In this document: piece after piece, positions 1-10,508 of the stretch
Numbering within the stretch: the stretch's first letter is position 1
Layout: each line of letters starts with the position of its first letter
DNA from: Lentinus brumalis
Lineage: Eukaryota; Basidiomycota; Agaricomycetes; Polyporales; Polyporaceae
Direction of reading: 5' to 3'
NCBI GenBank assembly: GCA_001792895.1
Contig: MARA01000018.1
Span: 372,001-436,000, forward strand
Length of the DNA stretch: 64,000 bases
The notes under the pieces: generated by a model
Told to the model about the DNA's origin: nothing
Seen by the model: the letters and a program-made list of their open reading frames with translations, nothing else
The model's database searches: none
Position numbers and translations under genes: made by a program

Positions 1-947
1 AGGCGGGTCGTGTGTTGGGGGTCGTGAGCGGAGGTCGATGAGCAGGTCATAGTACGAGGGCTTGTCTAGGAAGATAGAGTCCGTCGTGCAGGCAATCCAG
101 CCGCGGCCGGACTTGCTCTCGAAGTCGAGCTTGTCCAGGTCGTTTAGGGTGACCATCCCGAGCACCTTGAGGGGGCGGTGCTCTTTCCCTGCAGTCTCGG
201 CGGCGGCTCGTCGTCGCCCTCGTCAAGTCGTAGGCAGACACGAGCGCGCTGATCTGCTCCTCGTAGCAGGTGTCGGCAGCGACATGGCACAGGATGCAGG
301 CAGCCTCTACAGGTGGGCGCGTGATGATGAGCACGCGTCGCCGCCCGAGAATGTGCTTGTACAGCGTCAGGGACGAGGGGCCGAGGATGCGCAGGAGGTG
401 GGGGAGGTGCGTGGTAGGAGCGTAGTCCGACCGAGAGCCCTCGAGCTCTGAGCCCCAGCCCTCCCAGGTGCCCGAGCTACTGTCGTCACGCACCTTGCGC
501 TCCTCGAAGAACATGCGCGCGGGCTCCCAGTCGCTCTCCAACGGCTCCAGCGTGTCGCGGTCCTCCATAGACGTGTAGATGTCGTTCACGAGCTCCTTGA
601 GCGCAGCGACGTGGCGCCAAGGACGAGCGCGGGGAGACTTGGCGAGAAGGATGCCCAGAGACGAGAGGCGGAAGCCGCGGTGGCCGTCCTCGGACGTCCG
701 CCGCCTGCGGAACACGCAGACGCCGTGGTGGTCGTCCTTGGTGAAGTAACTGCGCGGTGGACGACTCAGCAAGCAGACGCACGGAAGAGAAAAAAACGCA
801 CACTACATCCCGCTCAACCGCGTGCAAGCCACTGGGCAGACAGCTGAACTCGACATTCGAGAGGTCCAAGTCTGCGCACCAAAGGTGTTCAATCACGCTC
901 CCGCAGCATCCTGGACAGCCGTACCCTCGGAGATCTTCAGAGACCAA
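1..947 (-). CDS. DENN-type LCHN/DUF2347 family protein, 5' part only
   Basis: The gene reads leftward and runs off the window at base 1, so only its N-terminal part is present. The first exon carries a stretch ending LSNVEFSCLPSGLHAVERDV. An intron (donor GTGCGT, acceptor GCGCAG near 771) joins it in frame to YFTKDDHHGVCVFRRRR and then GHRGFRLSSLGILLAKSPRA. Later come RRRVLIITRPPVEAACILCH and, near the window edge, VLGMVTLNDLDKLDF and GWIACTTDSIFLDKPSYYDL. I recognise this order from the LCHN/DENND11-like family (DUF2347), whose members have a DENN fold and are thought to act on membrane-traffic GTPases. The frame changes between about 230 and 180; that is either a very short intron (about 47-53 nt) or small indels. 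The exact start is uncertain because the first ORF may continue from an upstream exon. I am confident of the family and less so of the gene model. Confidence 0.7.
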
Positions 948-1547
948 TCTATAACATTGCCCTGCGTTCTGTGAAAGGATGTGTGGAATATGGCGACTGC
1001 GCGGGTGTCAGCGTACGCGGAGAAGACGGCAACGACATGGGCTTACTCAAATCTTGAGGAGTTCGGTCGTCCGTAGAAAGCATGGAAAAGCGCGCGCACA
1101 GGCCGCGACTGCAAGCTATACAGCTGTCTACGTCGCGAACAAGGTCGTCAAGGTCGTCAAGAGCGTCGAGGGGGTCGTCGAGATGGTCGGGGTCGTCGGC
1201 AGAGACAACGCCCTCGAAACGCCGACTAGGCACTGCTGACTAATCCAGGTGTGAAAAGCTTTGACAGTACGTAAGTATGTAAGTAAGTAGCAGGTATTAC
1301 CTGAGTAAGTACTGCAGTACTGACCGGTCAACGCATATCAATAAGTTGTTTATTTATGAGCAACGAGCGCCTACACTTCTTGTCCTCGACCTCGACCCCC
1401 CCTCGCCGCCTGACCCGACTCGCCTTCGCCTTCGCGCTCGTTTTCATCCTCGCCTCGTTCTGGTTCTCTTCTTCAGCCGAGCTTTGATATTGACTTCCCC
1501 GCATTGGCTCTCCGACACCTTCTCCAACCACCGTCCGTGGCGCCACA
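948..1547. other. Intergenic region, divergent promoters
   Basis: This gap separates the minus-strand DENN gene from the plus-strand SAC3 gene and must hold both promoters. Near 1141-1200 there is a short imperfect tandem repeat of the unit AAGGTCGTC/GGGGTCGTC. Near 1268-1320 there is a cluster of GTAAGTA-type repeats. I see no gene in it. Confidence 0.6.
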
Positions 1548-4500
1548 ATGATGCACATTCACGGTGCAGCGGGAGAGAAGCCGAGGCGACCTGTACAGTC
1601 TAAGAACAGAAAGTGGACTGCTGGGCAAGTGGATTCGAAGAACGGACATACGAGCGATGGTGATCGGTGGGAGCGTGGAGGCCACCGCAGACGTGGTCGA
1701 GGACGCGCAGGCCACGGGCACACCGACACGCACTTGACCGTTCCTGCCGACGTTCACGACGACATGACCAGTGCTACTGAGGACGAAGGTGCTAGTGGGG
1801 ACAGTGCCCACGAGGACGATGGAGACCAACCCCAGGCTGAGCCAGAGACTGCGGAGGAACGAGAGAGGTTCTTTTCCGAGGTTCGTTACACGTCGTTCCC
1901 TTGCTTTGATATAGCTAACCACCCACTTTTACTAGCTCCTGAGACAACGTGATATCGAAAAGAAGAAAGCCATAGCAGAAGGCATGATGGACGACCCTCT
2001 CGTGCCCAAACGACTCGACGAAGCTATCACGATGGTCGGAACCTGTATGGATATGTGCCCGAGGTTCGAGCGCTACAGGCGAGAAAAGGAGAATAACCTG
2101 GACAAGTGGGAAGTCGTACGTGTATAGTCGTTCTTGTGCCGTGATGCCTTGGGCTGCTGAAGTTTGGGAGGTCGAGCCGGGTTGACTCAGGTGCGTATGT
2201 TCAGTACTTCCTTGTAGTGGCGCGTCCATAGATACACACCTCACTCTTGTTAATCTTAGAGCTGCATGCGCTCTCATTGGCGCGGCCGCCTCAGCTGGTC
2301 TGCAAGCTGCTTCTCAGGAACTGTGACACATCTCGCTGGATCCATCCGGCTCGACCTTCCAAATTGACGTGCACCAATCGTCTGGTTCGTCGCTGATGCT
2401 CTTGAAGATTCCCGGGACGAAACGCGTAGATCACAAACGTGCTGTCAAGATTTACGAGCGCGCAGCGGGTGATAAAACCATTCCATCCGATCTGCGGCCT
2501 CCTCCAGTATTGAAGGTGTGTATCAACGCTATCATTATCCCTGTTCTGACTGACATATGTCGTCAGAGGACCCTCGACTACCTGTTCCACGAATTGCTCG
2601 TGAAAGAAGGCTTCTCCGAAACATACAGCTTCATCCGGGACCGTTCCCGCGCGGTACGGAATGACTTCACCATGCAACATGAGACAGGCCCTTTGGCCAT
2701 CGAATGTCATGACCGTTGCGCGCGTTTCCATATAATCGCGCTCCATATAGAAGGCAAACGCGCACGCGAGCACAATGACAAGACCTTCTCTCTCGCTCTC
2801 GAGGAGCAGCAGTTGATGAACAGTACGTCGATCCAACCGTTCACGGTGCTCTCGCTGACGCCTGTTCCAGCACTGCAGAGTCTGAAGGAGTTCTACGAAG
2901 ACCAGCGTGGTCGATATCAGGCTCCGACGGAACTTGAAATGCGCGTTTACCACCGTCTCATCCATATTCGCGACCAGAGAGAACGTCACGAAGAGATACC
3001 GGACGAAATCAGGAATCATCCTGTGTTTCGTCTAACCACGCAGTTCCGTCTCAGCGTTCAAGCCAAGAGCGCGCCTATAACCAAGACGTCTCCTCTCGTC
3101 GTCGATGAGGAGGGTATGCAGATCTTCTCGGAGCTGGCCGCGGTCCTACGCGAACAGAACAACGTTGTGATGATCTACCTGGTCGCGTGCATCATGGAGC
3201 GACTCTTCGGCACGGATTGCATCGAAGATATCGAGAGTCTCCGCGGTGATCTCAGCATACCAGAGATCATTGACGGCATATCCAGACCGTTGCCTCCCAT
3301 TGTCCCTTCCGCGGATGGCGAGGCGTCCATGGAGAGCCCTGAATCTCCCACTGCAGAGATTACAGAGATCGAAGAAGAGCCCACACCTATCCCTGCTCCG
3401 GTCCCTACTGCTCAGTCCGTTCCGAGGAGCGCGACGGAGTGGCTCAACACCAACTTCGGTGCTCCTCCTCCCGCCGTCAACACCTCAGCTCAGAATGCGT
3501 TCAGCACACAACCTTCACCCTTCACCACTTCCGTAACCTCCGCCAAATCTGCCTTCTCCAACCTCGGGTCAGGATCCGCCTTTGGATCTGGTACCGCGTT
3601 CCCTTCATCCGCGAGCGCCCCCTCGGCATTCGGTAACCTCGCTACTGCCAAGTCAGCCTTCGGCGGTGCGACATTTGGGCCGCTGCCTGCCTCTTCGTCA
3701 GCACCCTCGTCCTTCGGTAACGGTAGTACGACGAAGAGTACATTCGACTCCTCATCATCGAGTGCCTTTGGGCCTAGTACTGGTGCCTCGTCTCCTTTCG
3801 CTTCGGCTTCGCAGACCGCTCGAGCTCCACTTACGTCGCAGCCTACTTGGCCAGCGGAGTCTTCTGCTCAGCCCACCAGGACTCAACTTCCCGAGGTGGT
3901 TCCTCCCCAGGGTATCGACCTCAACCCCTTTGCGTCGACATTTGTGCCTTCATCTAGTGCTGTGGCGGCGTCGCCTTCATCGTCGTCTCATCCCCCACCT
4001 CCCCAGCAGCCAGTCTTTTCGTCCCAGACGTTTAAGACTCCCATATCATTCACACGCACTCCAGAGTCACCTCCCAAATCATCGCAACCCCCTACATCTG
4101 CCGATATATTCAGTATTCCTCTGGTCTCCCCACAACCGTCGTCTGCTACTGTCGCGTCTCCACCAGCAAATCCAGAGGAAGCACCGGGAAAGACCCCTCC
4201 ACCGCCCGCGGCTCCTTCCGATGACACACCTTCCCTGCTCATAGAGCGAAGACAGACGCTGTGGGACTTGCCAGGCTCCTCGTCGCCATTCTCTCGCCTC
4301 AAGGAAGAGAAGATGACTTTCACTCCCCCGCCCGGTAGTCCTGCTGAGCCACGCACGCCCATCTCGCCAACTGCGCCTCCACCCGCTCTTGGCAAGGTCT
4401 CAAACATCGCTCTTCCCCGACCCCGACCGCACGGTGGTTCGACCCTCCCTCGCAGTCGTCAGAGTCGGACATCGCGCTGTCTCGGAAGCGATCCCTTCTT

Positions 4501-6682
4501 CACTTCCCTTCCATCACTCTCCCTACTCCTGGTCCTTCGGAGATTTTAAGTCCGATCCACCTCACCACTCCCACTCCCGGGAAGGGTGCCCCAGCAGCAA
4601 CTGGCGGCCCTTCGCCGCTGTATCAATCCCATGCTCCTTCAACCGATTCGCAGTCTACATCCACCGCTTCGTCGCCAGTGCTTGCGCCTACTCCCAAGTC
4701 AGCGACCGGCCCGAAGCCTGTGCTCGAGATTCAAACCAATGGCTTTGCGGCATCACCGTCGAGCAAAGGCAAGGCAAAGGCGACTGAAGCCGACCTCGAG
4801 ATGAAGTACAAGAGTTTTGTCTTCCATAGCTCCGCTGTGCAGGGATGCTGGAATAAGTGGCGGAGCGCGCTTAGACATACGAAGGCGTGGGAAGGGGCCG
4901 TCAGTCGCAGCAAACAGTACAAGGACCAGCTGCAGCGCTCACGCCTCGGGGCGAGCACGAGCGGGAGCGCGATCGCATCCCAGTTGGACCAGACCGCGAA
5001 GAAGCGGAGAATATCTGTTCCGACCGATATGGCCACCGCCCAGGCCCGCCGGCGCAAGCGGCGCAAGTCCAACCAGTTCGTGCAGCCATTGACGGACGAA
5101 GCTCTGGCACAGCGCTTACAGGAGGTGCGTACGCTGTGTTCCTGTTCATGCAAAACGACGCTCATGACTTCGCCGGCGTAGAACTACGAGGAGAACGAGC
5201 GACGTTGGGCCCAAGGATCATTCCGCCAAACTGTCGTCGATCGTGTGAAGAAGCAGTTGCAACCCGGCGCCGAGTTGCCAGAGTGGTGCATGTGGCTGTC
5301 CATGAACACGGAGAACGACAAGACCGCGATCTGGCTCGAACATAAGTTCGACGTGCCATCGTCGGGCCGTTGGATCTCCGAGACGGTGTTCTCCATACCT
5401 GCGTTCAAGGAACCCCAGGCAGAAGACTCACCTGGCCTTATCGTGTTCGAACGGACGCCTGTCGAAGGTGTTGATGACGAGATTGAGAAGTACGTCCTAT
5501 GCTGCGGTCAGTCGTGGGCCCATGGACTCATCGGTGTTGACCAGGAAATATCGCGTTCTTGATGATTGTGCGCGTCTGCGCGACATCATCAATGCTCTGC
5601 CTCCAGCCGAGGAGAGGCGCTACGACCCTTGCCTTCTCGTCATCAACTGGTCTGAGGTGGAGGACAGTGAGAAAACCAGGGATCTTGTCGAGATGGTGAG
5701 TATTGAGCATGCGGTTAAGTTATAACACCACTGACTCGCTCCCGCTCCAGACGCACCAGCTCGTGCGCGATGGCGTGATCAAGCACGTTTCGTACTTCAA
5801 CGTGTCAGCCACGGCGAAAGAGCTAGACAAGAAATTCGCGGATCTCCTCGATATCACGCCTCTGGACACGGAAGACCAGTCATCAATCACTTTGACTTGG
5901 AAGGGTACGTCAAATCGGTATATTGCGCAGCTTCGGTTTTAACAACGAAGCACAGACATCAAGAGCCAGTTTGTTGCCCCAGTGGAGTCCGCCATCTCTG
6001 ATCTATTGGATACCTGCTGGCCCGACGACGAGTGTACGTTTTATGACCTTCTATCTGCAGAGCGCTGGTTCAATCCTTGCCTACAGTCGATTGGGTTCGA
6101 TACGACCGGGTGTTGTCTGCCATCGGGGAGATCCTTAATGTGGCCCTCCGTGCGATCCTGGGCCTCTTCAGCGACACCCCATCTCACGTCTCCGTCGAGA
6201 TCCCCGAGGATATCCAGCAACCTGGCATCACGGGACGGGGCTATGCAACGGGTCAGTTCGCCGAGGCACTAGCCCAATTGCTGCTGTCTTCCGCACACGA
6301 GCTGGTAGGCTCCCGGTTCACCTCTCCGATGGTCTTCCCGGTGGACGATGTCGATGCTGCTGTGCAGAAGGTCGAGACAGTCATCAGCACGCAGACGGAC
6401 AAGCTTCGGCAGCTCGCCGCGGAGGCTGCGTTCCGGTCGTCTATGGGTCCTTCGCCTAAACGACACGCTTCCCAGGAGGATCTCCGTTCCACGTCCTCGA
6501 AACGCCTACGCCCCTCACCGTCTGAGGACGGGATAGGTGACACGGACGCAGAGAGAAGTGGGTTCTCGGCTTCCCCACCACCGAGCACGTCGGGTGCGAC
6601 GGACTCGAGCGAGAGGCCCATCGTGACTGTCGCGATGCTCCGGGCGTTGACACGAGAGATGCTCAAGACGTATGGCAAGTGA
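1548..6682 (+). CDS. SAC3/GANP/THP3-family mRNA export factor
   Basis: This is a large SAC3-type protein, the scaffold class of the TREX-2 complex that couples transcription to mRNA export at nuclear pores. The N-terminus is basic and RG/H-rich. Exon 2 (about 1936-2115) has the hallmark [20 protein letters not shown]. The next exons (from about 2408, 2567 and 2871) hold the SAC3 helical core: [58 protein letters not shown] and [12 protein letters not shown]. The middle third (about 3540-3830) is Ser/Pro-rich with repeated SAFG/SPFA units, like the FG-rich part of animal GANP. From about 4700 follow a charged region and a conserved C-terminal domain reaching [20 protein letters not shown]. The gene has at least nine introns. 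The frame switch near 4396-4456 fits a 61-nt intron. The intron at 2116-2407 is unusually long for this window. The first ATG at 1548 is the best start I can see. Confidence 0.88.
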
Positions 6683-7200
6683 GCCTGAGGTTGGCCTTGA
6701 CCTGCAATCTGGCCTCATATGGAGGACGAGTCGTTGGACTGTCGCTAGGATATCTATCGTGCCATGTCGGCTTTTCAATATTGCTTCATCATCGTAGATA
6801 AGTACTTTGGAGGATCATACTCTCGCAGTTGTATTCCCGAACAATTCATTGTCGAAATTCAGCTCTTCAAGTGTGTTTACCAAATCTGAAAGCCTATAGC
6901 AGTATATCTGATGGTTTCATCCGCTAGATCTCGTCGAAATCTGAGTGGCACCTCCGAGTCTAGTACTCGGAAACCTCGTTGCCACGGCAGTTACCTCGAA
7001 GGGCCATTGTTGCATCTTTCAGGTCAGTTTTGACAATTATTCTTCTTTGCTCTCTTTCCTTTTGACTCCTTTGATCAAGCGGACCGATCAAAGCATTCGC
7101 AGCGTGACTGAATCGCGCGCCGGATCGGTAACCACCCTCCCTCCGAGTACAAAAAGGCACCCGTCGGTGCCTTAGAGGTTCGTCTGCTACAGCAAATACC
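6683..7200. other. Intergenic region between SAC3 and FunK1 A
   Basis: It contains the SAC3 3' untranslated region and the promoter of FunK1 A. There is a CT-rich stretch at about 7040-7070. Unlike copies B, D and F, no TATAAA at 55-60 nt before the ATG is visible. I see no gene. Confidence 0.5.
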
Positions 7201-10199
7201 ATGCCGTCTCAGAGCTATAGTAACCCTTCTATCCAGAGCTCTCCAGCCAAGGGCGAGAAGCCCCGAACCTTCGACCACACTCGCCAGCCTGGCATCGTCG
7301 ACCAACGGAAGGCTGAAGAAGAACGCGAGGACGACATGGACGACTCCGTCGACACCTCCGTTCCCCTCACCACCTCCGACTTCCAGATTAAATATATCCC
7401 TCTTCCTTGCGACTTCGACATCCAGTATCCAGAGGCAAGGATTAAGGACATCTTGGAGGCCTTCGTAGGCAAGATCGCAAGCCGGAAGGCCGAGGAGGCG
7501 AAGACGTCGCAAACCACCACGGCGGCCGGGAGAACGCGCCCTTCGGAGGAGACTGTTGTGCAGGCGTGGGTGCGTACCGACATAGTTTCCCTGTCATCTG
7601 GGTACTCGCTGATGACTTGCAGGCCGACATGAATGAGGAATTCAACCTGTTCCGTGGCTACATCTTCCATCGCTCCCAGAACACGCCGGAAGTTGGCGAT
7701 AAGAAGCATCTCAAAGTCGGTGCCACGTTGATCGCAGAGAGCGACAAGGAGAAGATCATTGAGGGCACGCCGAACTGGGCATTGTCGAGGTTCCCCATCG
7801 AGTTCAAACGCGGAGGCCGCGAGTACGACCCCTTTGACGACAGAGAGGGACACAACGTCGAGTTTCCTGCCATCACGCGGCGTCACGTCCGAGGACAACT
7901 CATGTTCTACGCGCGCAAGGTGTGCTCCTACCAGCATCGCACGAAGCTCTTGCAGCTTTTCATCAACGGCGAGGAGTTCCGCATGCTGCACTGGGATCGA
8001 AGCGGGCTTGCCTTCACGCCTGCGGTCAACTACCTCGAGAGCGTCGACAACATGCGACTTCTCCTCCAGTTCCTCTACGGGTTCGTGTTTCTCGACGATT
8101 GTACTCAAGGTCTCGACCACACTGCCGTGTCCTTGTCGAAGGAGTCTTGTGGCTGGAAGCGCATGGAGGTCCTCGGTCTGGCTTCTCGCACAGATCTCGC
8201 ACACGAAGAACGCCTTATCCCCCAGGACTTCGAACTACCCGCCGGTTTCGCCCTGCCATCTGCTGACGCATCCGAGTCCCCTCTCTTCGATGCCGGACAC
8301 CTCCATCGCAATCCTACGGAGGTCTGTGACCCATCCCTCGACCACAAAACACTTCGTCCCGATGTGACTCCGGTGTGGAAGTACATGCGCGAGCTTTTCC
8401 GCCAGTCTATCACCAGTGACTACCCTCGCTACTCAGTCACGGTCGGCGGTCGGAGGTTCCTCATCGGCGAACCTCTCTTCGAGGCAAATGGTATGGGTAT
8501 ATCTGGTCGCGGCACCCGCGGGTACATTGCGCTTGACTGGGAGACACAGCGGTTCGTCTTCCTCAAGGATGCTTGGCGGCCGTTCTATGATGGCGTGGAG
8601 AAGGAGGGGGACGTCCTGTCCAAGCTCAACAAGGAGGGTGTCACTAATGTCCCCACCCTTATCGTCCATGGAGATGTTTGCGAGCGAGATGGCACAGAGC
8701 AGGAAACCGAGACCTCGAAATTGTCGCCCGCTTATAGAGCCGAGAAACCGCCCCCCGTCGCGATCAAGCAACGCAAGATTATTCCGCTGCGTACAACTCG
8801 ACCAACCACTACCGTCGCCCCGAGGGGCCAGGAAGTCTCGGCAGACATTAGGTTGACCCCTCTACCCGCCTCTGCGCCCGCAGTGGGCGATCCTTTCACT
8901 ATGGCCTCGTCCTCTGCCAAGGCTAGTCGTGGAGTCAAGCGCCCCGCCCACGGTGGCTCTACAGATGATTTGCGGCGTCCAGGCTCTGGAATTCGCCATC
9001 TGGTCCACTATAGGATTGTCGTTGCAGAGGTCTGCTTGCCGTCCACAGCGTTCCTTAGTGGGAGGACATGGGCAACGGTCGTCTTCGAGTGTTTGCAGGG
9101 TCAGTCTCCAATCTCTAAATTTCTTACACTCTTCGCACTCAAGCGTACTCCCACAGCTCATCAAGGAGCGTATGAGATGTGCAAGATCGTACATCGTGAC
9201 ATTAGTGTCGGCAACATGCTGATTCTCCCGACGCTGCTCTTCGGATCAGAAGGAGATATAATCGGCGTCATATGGAGCGGGATCTTGACCGACTGGGAGC
9301 TCGCGAAGGATGCCAGTGTGGCGTATACACGGCAGCCTGAACGGACGGTACGTTCAATGATATACTGTCCTGAAGTGTGTGCAACTCATTAATGAACATC
9401 CTTCCAGGGAACATGGCAGTTCATGTCTCTACGATGCCTCATAGATTCCAACCTCTCAGTCACTATACCCGATGAGCTCGAGTCTTTCTTCCATTCCGTC
9501 CTTTATAACGCCGTCCGATTCCTGGTCCACAACTTTTCGAACATCCACACCTTCATCCACCACTACTTCGACGACACCAGCACGGACTCGAACCTCGTTC
9601 CCTCCACCCCGCAGGCAAAGGAAGCATCCATCACTGAAGGTCGAATCAAGTTCAAGGGCAAAGCTTTGAAGTTTGGCGCTCGGGGTCTCCATCCCATGAA
9701 TGAGCTTGTGGAGAGGTTGCTCGATCTCTTCCGTGCTCGGTACCGTGTTTCACGATGGGAAACCGAACAGGAGACCGCATGGGTCGCACAAGACGACGCG
9801 CTGCCTCCCATACCTCCGCCCGCCGACGCTCCCGCGAAAGGTTGGAGCGCTCGATTCAAGCAGCGTTCCACCCGGCAGCCGCAATCGGAATTCCGCAGTC
9901 CGGTCGTTGACCCTCTTCGCCCTACGGAGAGGGACATCCAGCTCGCCGCTTCTCTTCAGACACATGACGCGGTGCTCGATATATTTGAAGAGCTCGTCAG
10001 GAAAGAGGGTGTATGGCCTGACAACGACACGGTCGCTGATCGTCTTCATGGCTATCGCCAGGCTCCCCCTGTACTACCCTCGACCGGGAGGCCTGCTAAA
10101 CAGGCGAAAACTGCACCTGTCGGCGGTCTCTTTGTCCCTTTGGCGGAGGCAGGTCGTAATCTGGTCCTGGGGATGAACGTTGACGCATCCTCCAATTGA
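7201..10199 (+). CDS. FunK1 fungal-type protein kinase, copy A
   Basis: Four exons (7201-7569, 7623-9099, 9157-9347, 9408-10199) sum to a clean frame of 942 codons. The N-terminal domain has RFPIEFKRGG and VRGQLMFYARKV. These match the ExK and QxxxY positions of the paralogues, but A lacks a clear counterpart of their KVD...A strand. The kinase part shows a glycine loop GRGTRGYIALD, lysine in FVFLKDAWR, catalytic loop IVHRDISVGNMLI, ILTDWELAK in place of DFG, and GTWQFMS at the activation segment. The FunK1 family (Pfam Pkinase_fungal) is expanded in multicellular basidiomycetes; its substrates are not known to me. The last two introns fall at the same positions and phases as in copies B-G. 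A is the most divergent copy and is not next to a tRNA gene. It has a long low-complexity insert before the catalytic loop. The tail has only a weak match to the conserved basic C-terminus of the others. Confidence 0.92.
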
Positions 10200-10508
10200 C
10201 CTGATCGTGATAGCAAATGTCCTATCAACGATGTTGACGTGTCTATGTGTAGCTCCCATCCGCCATGTCGTAGTAGCACTACCTCGGCATGCAGACCTCG
10301 TCATATTACCCAAAATAATCATAGTACAAGTCATCCATCATGCAGCCCCAGATCTGAACAAGTTTCATGGTATAGAGTGGGCGGTGAAAGGAAAGATAGA
10401 TGGTGGCCAGACGACAACAAGGTTTATCAAAGAATGTGGAGTTCGGTAGCAGTCCATCCCCAAAGCATTGTTCGTGAACGAGAAGTAAGGCGACCACGGC
10501 ACATCCTA
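10200..10508. other. Convergent 3' region
   Basis: This lies between the stop of FunK1 A and the stop of the copper radical oxidase, which converge. It should hold both 3' ends. I see no gene. Confidence 0.5.

Noticed and set aside
2291..3019. 242-codon ORF on the minus strand
   Set aside because: It lies antisense to the conserved SAC3 core exons and has no motif of its own; it is a shadow of the real frame.
7215..8204. 329-codon minus-strand ORF
   Set aside because: It is antisense to the N-terminal domain of FunK1 A and shows no recognisable protein.
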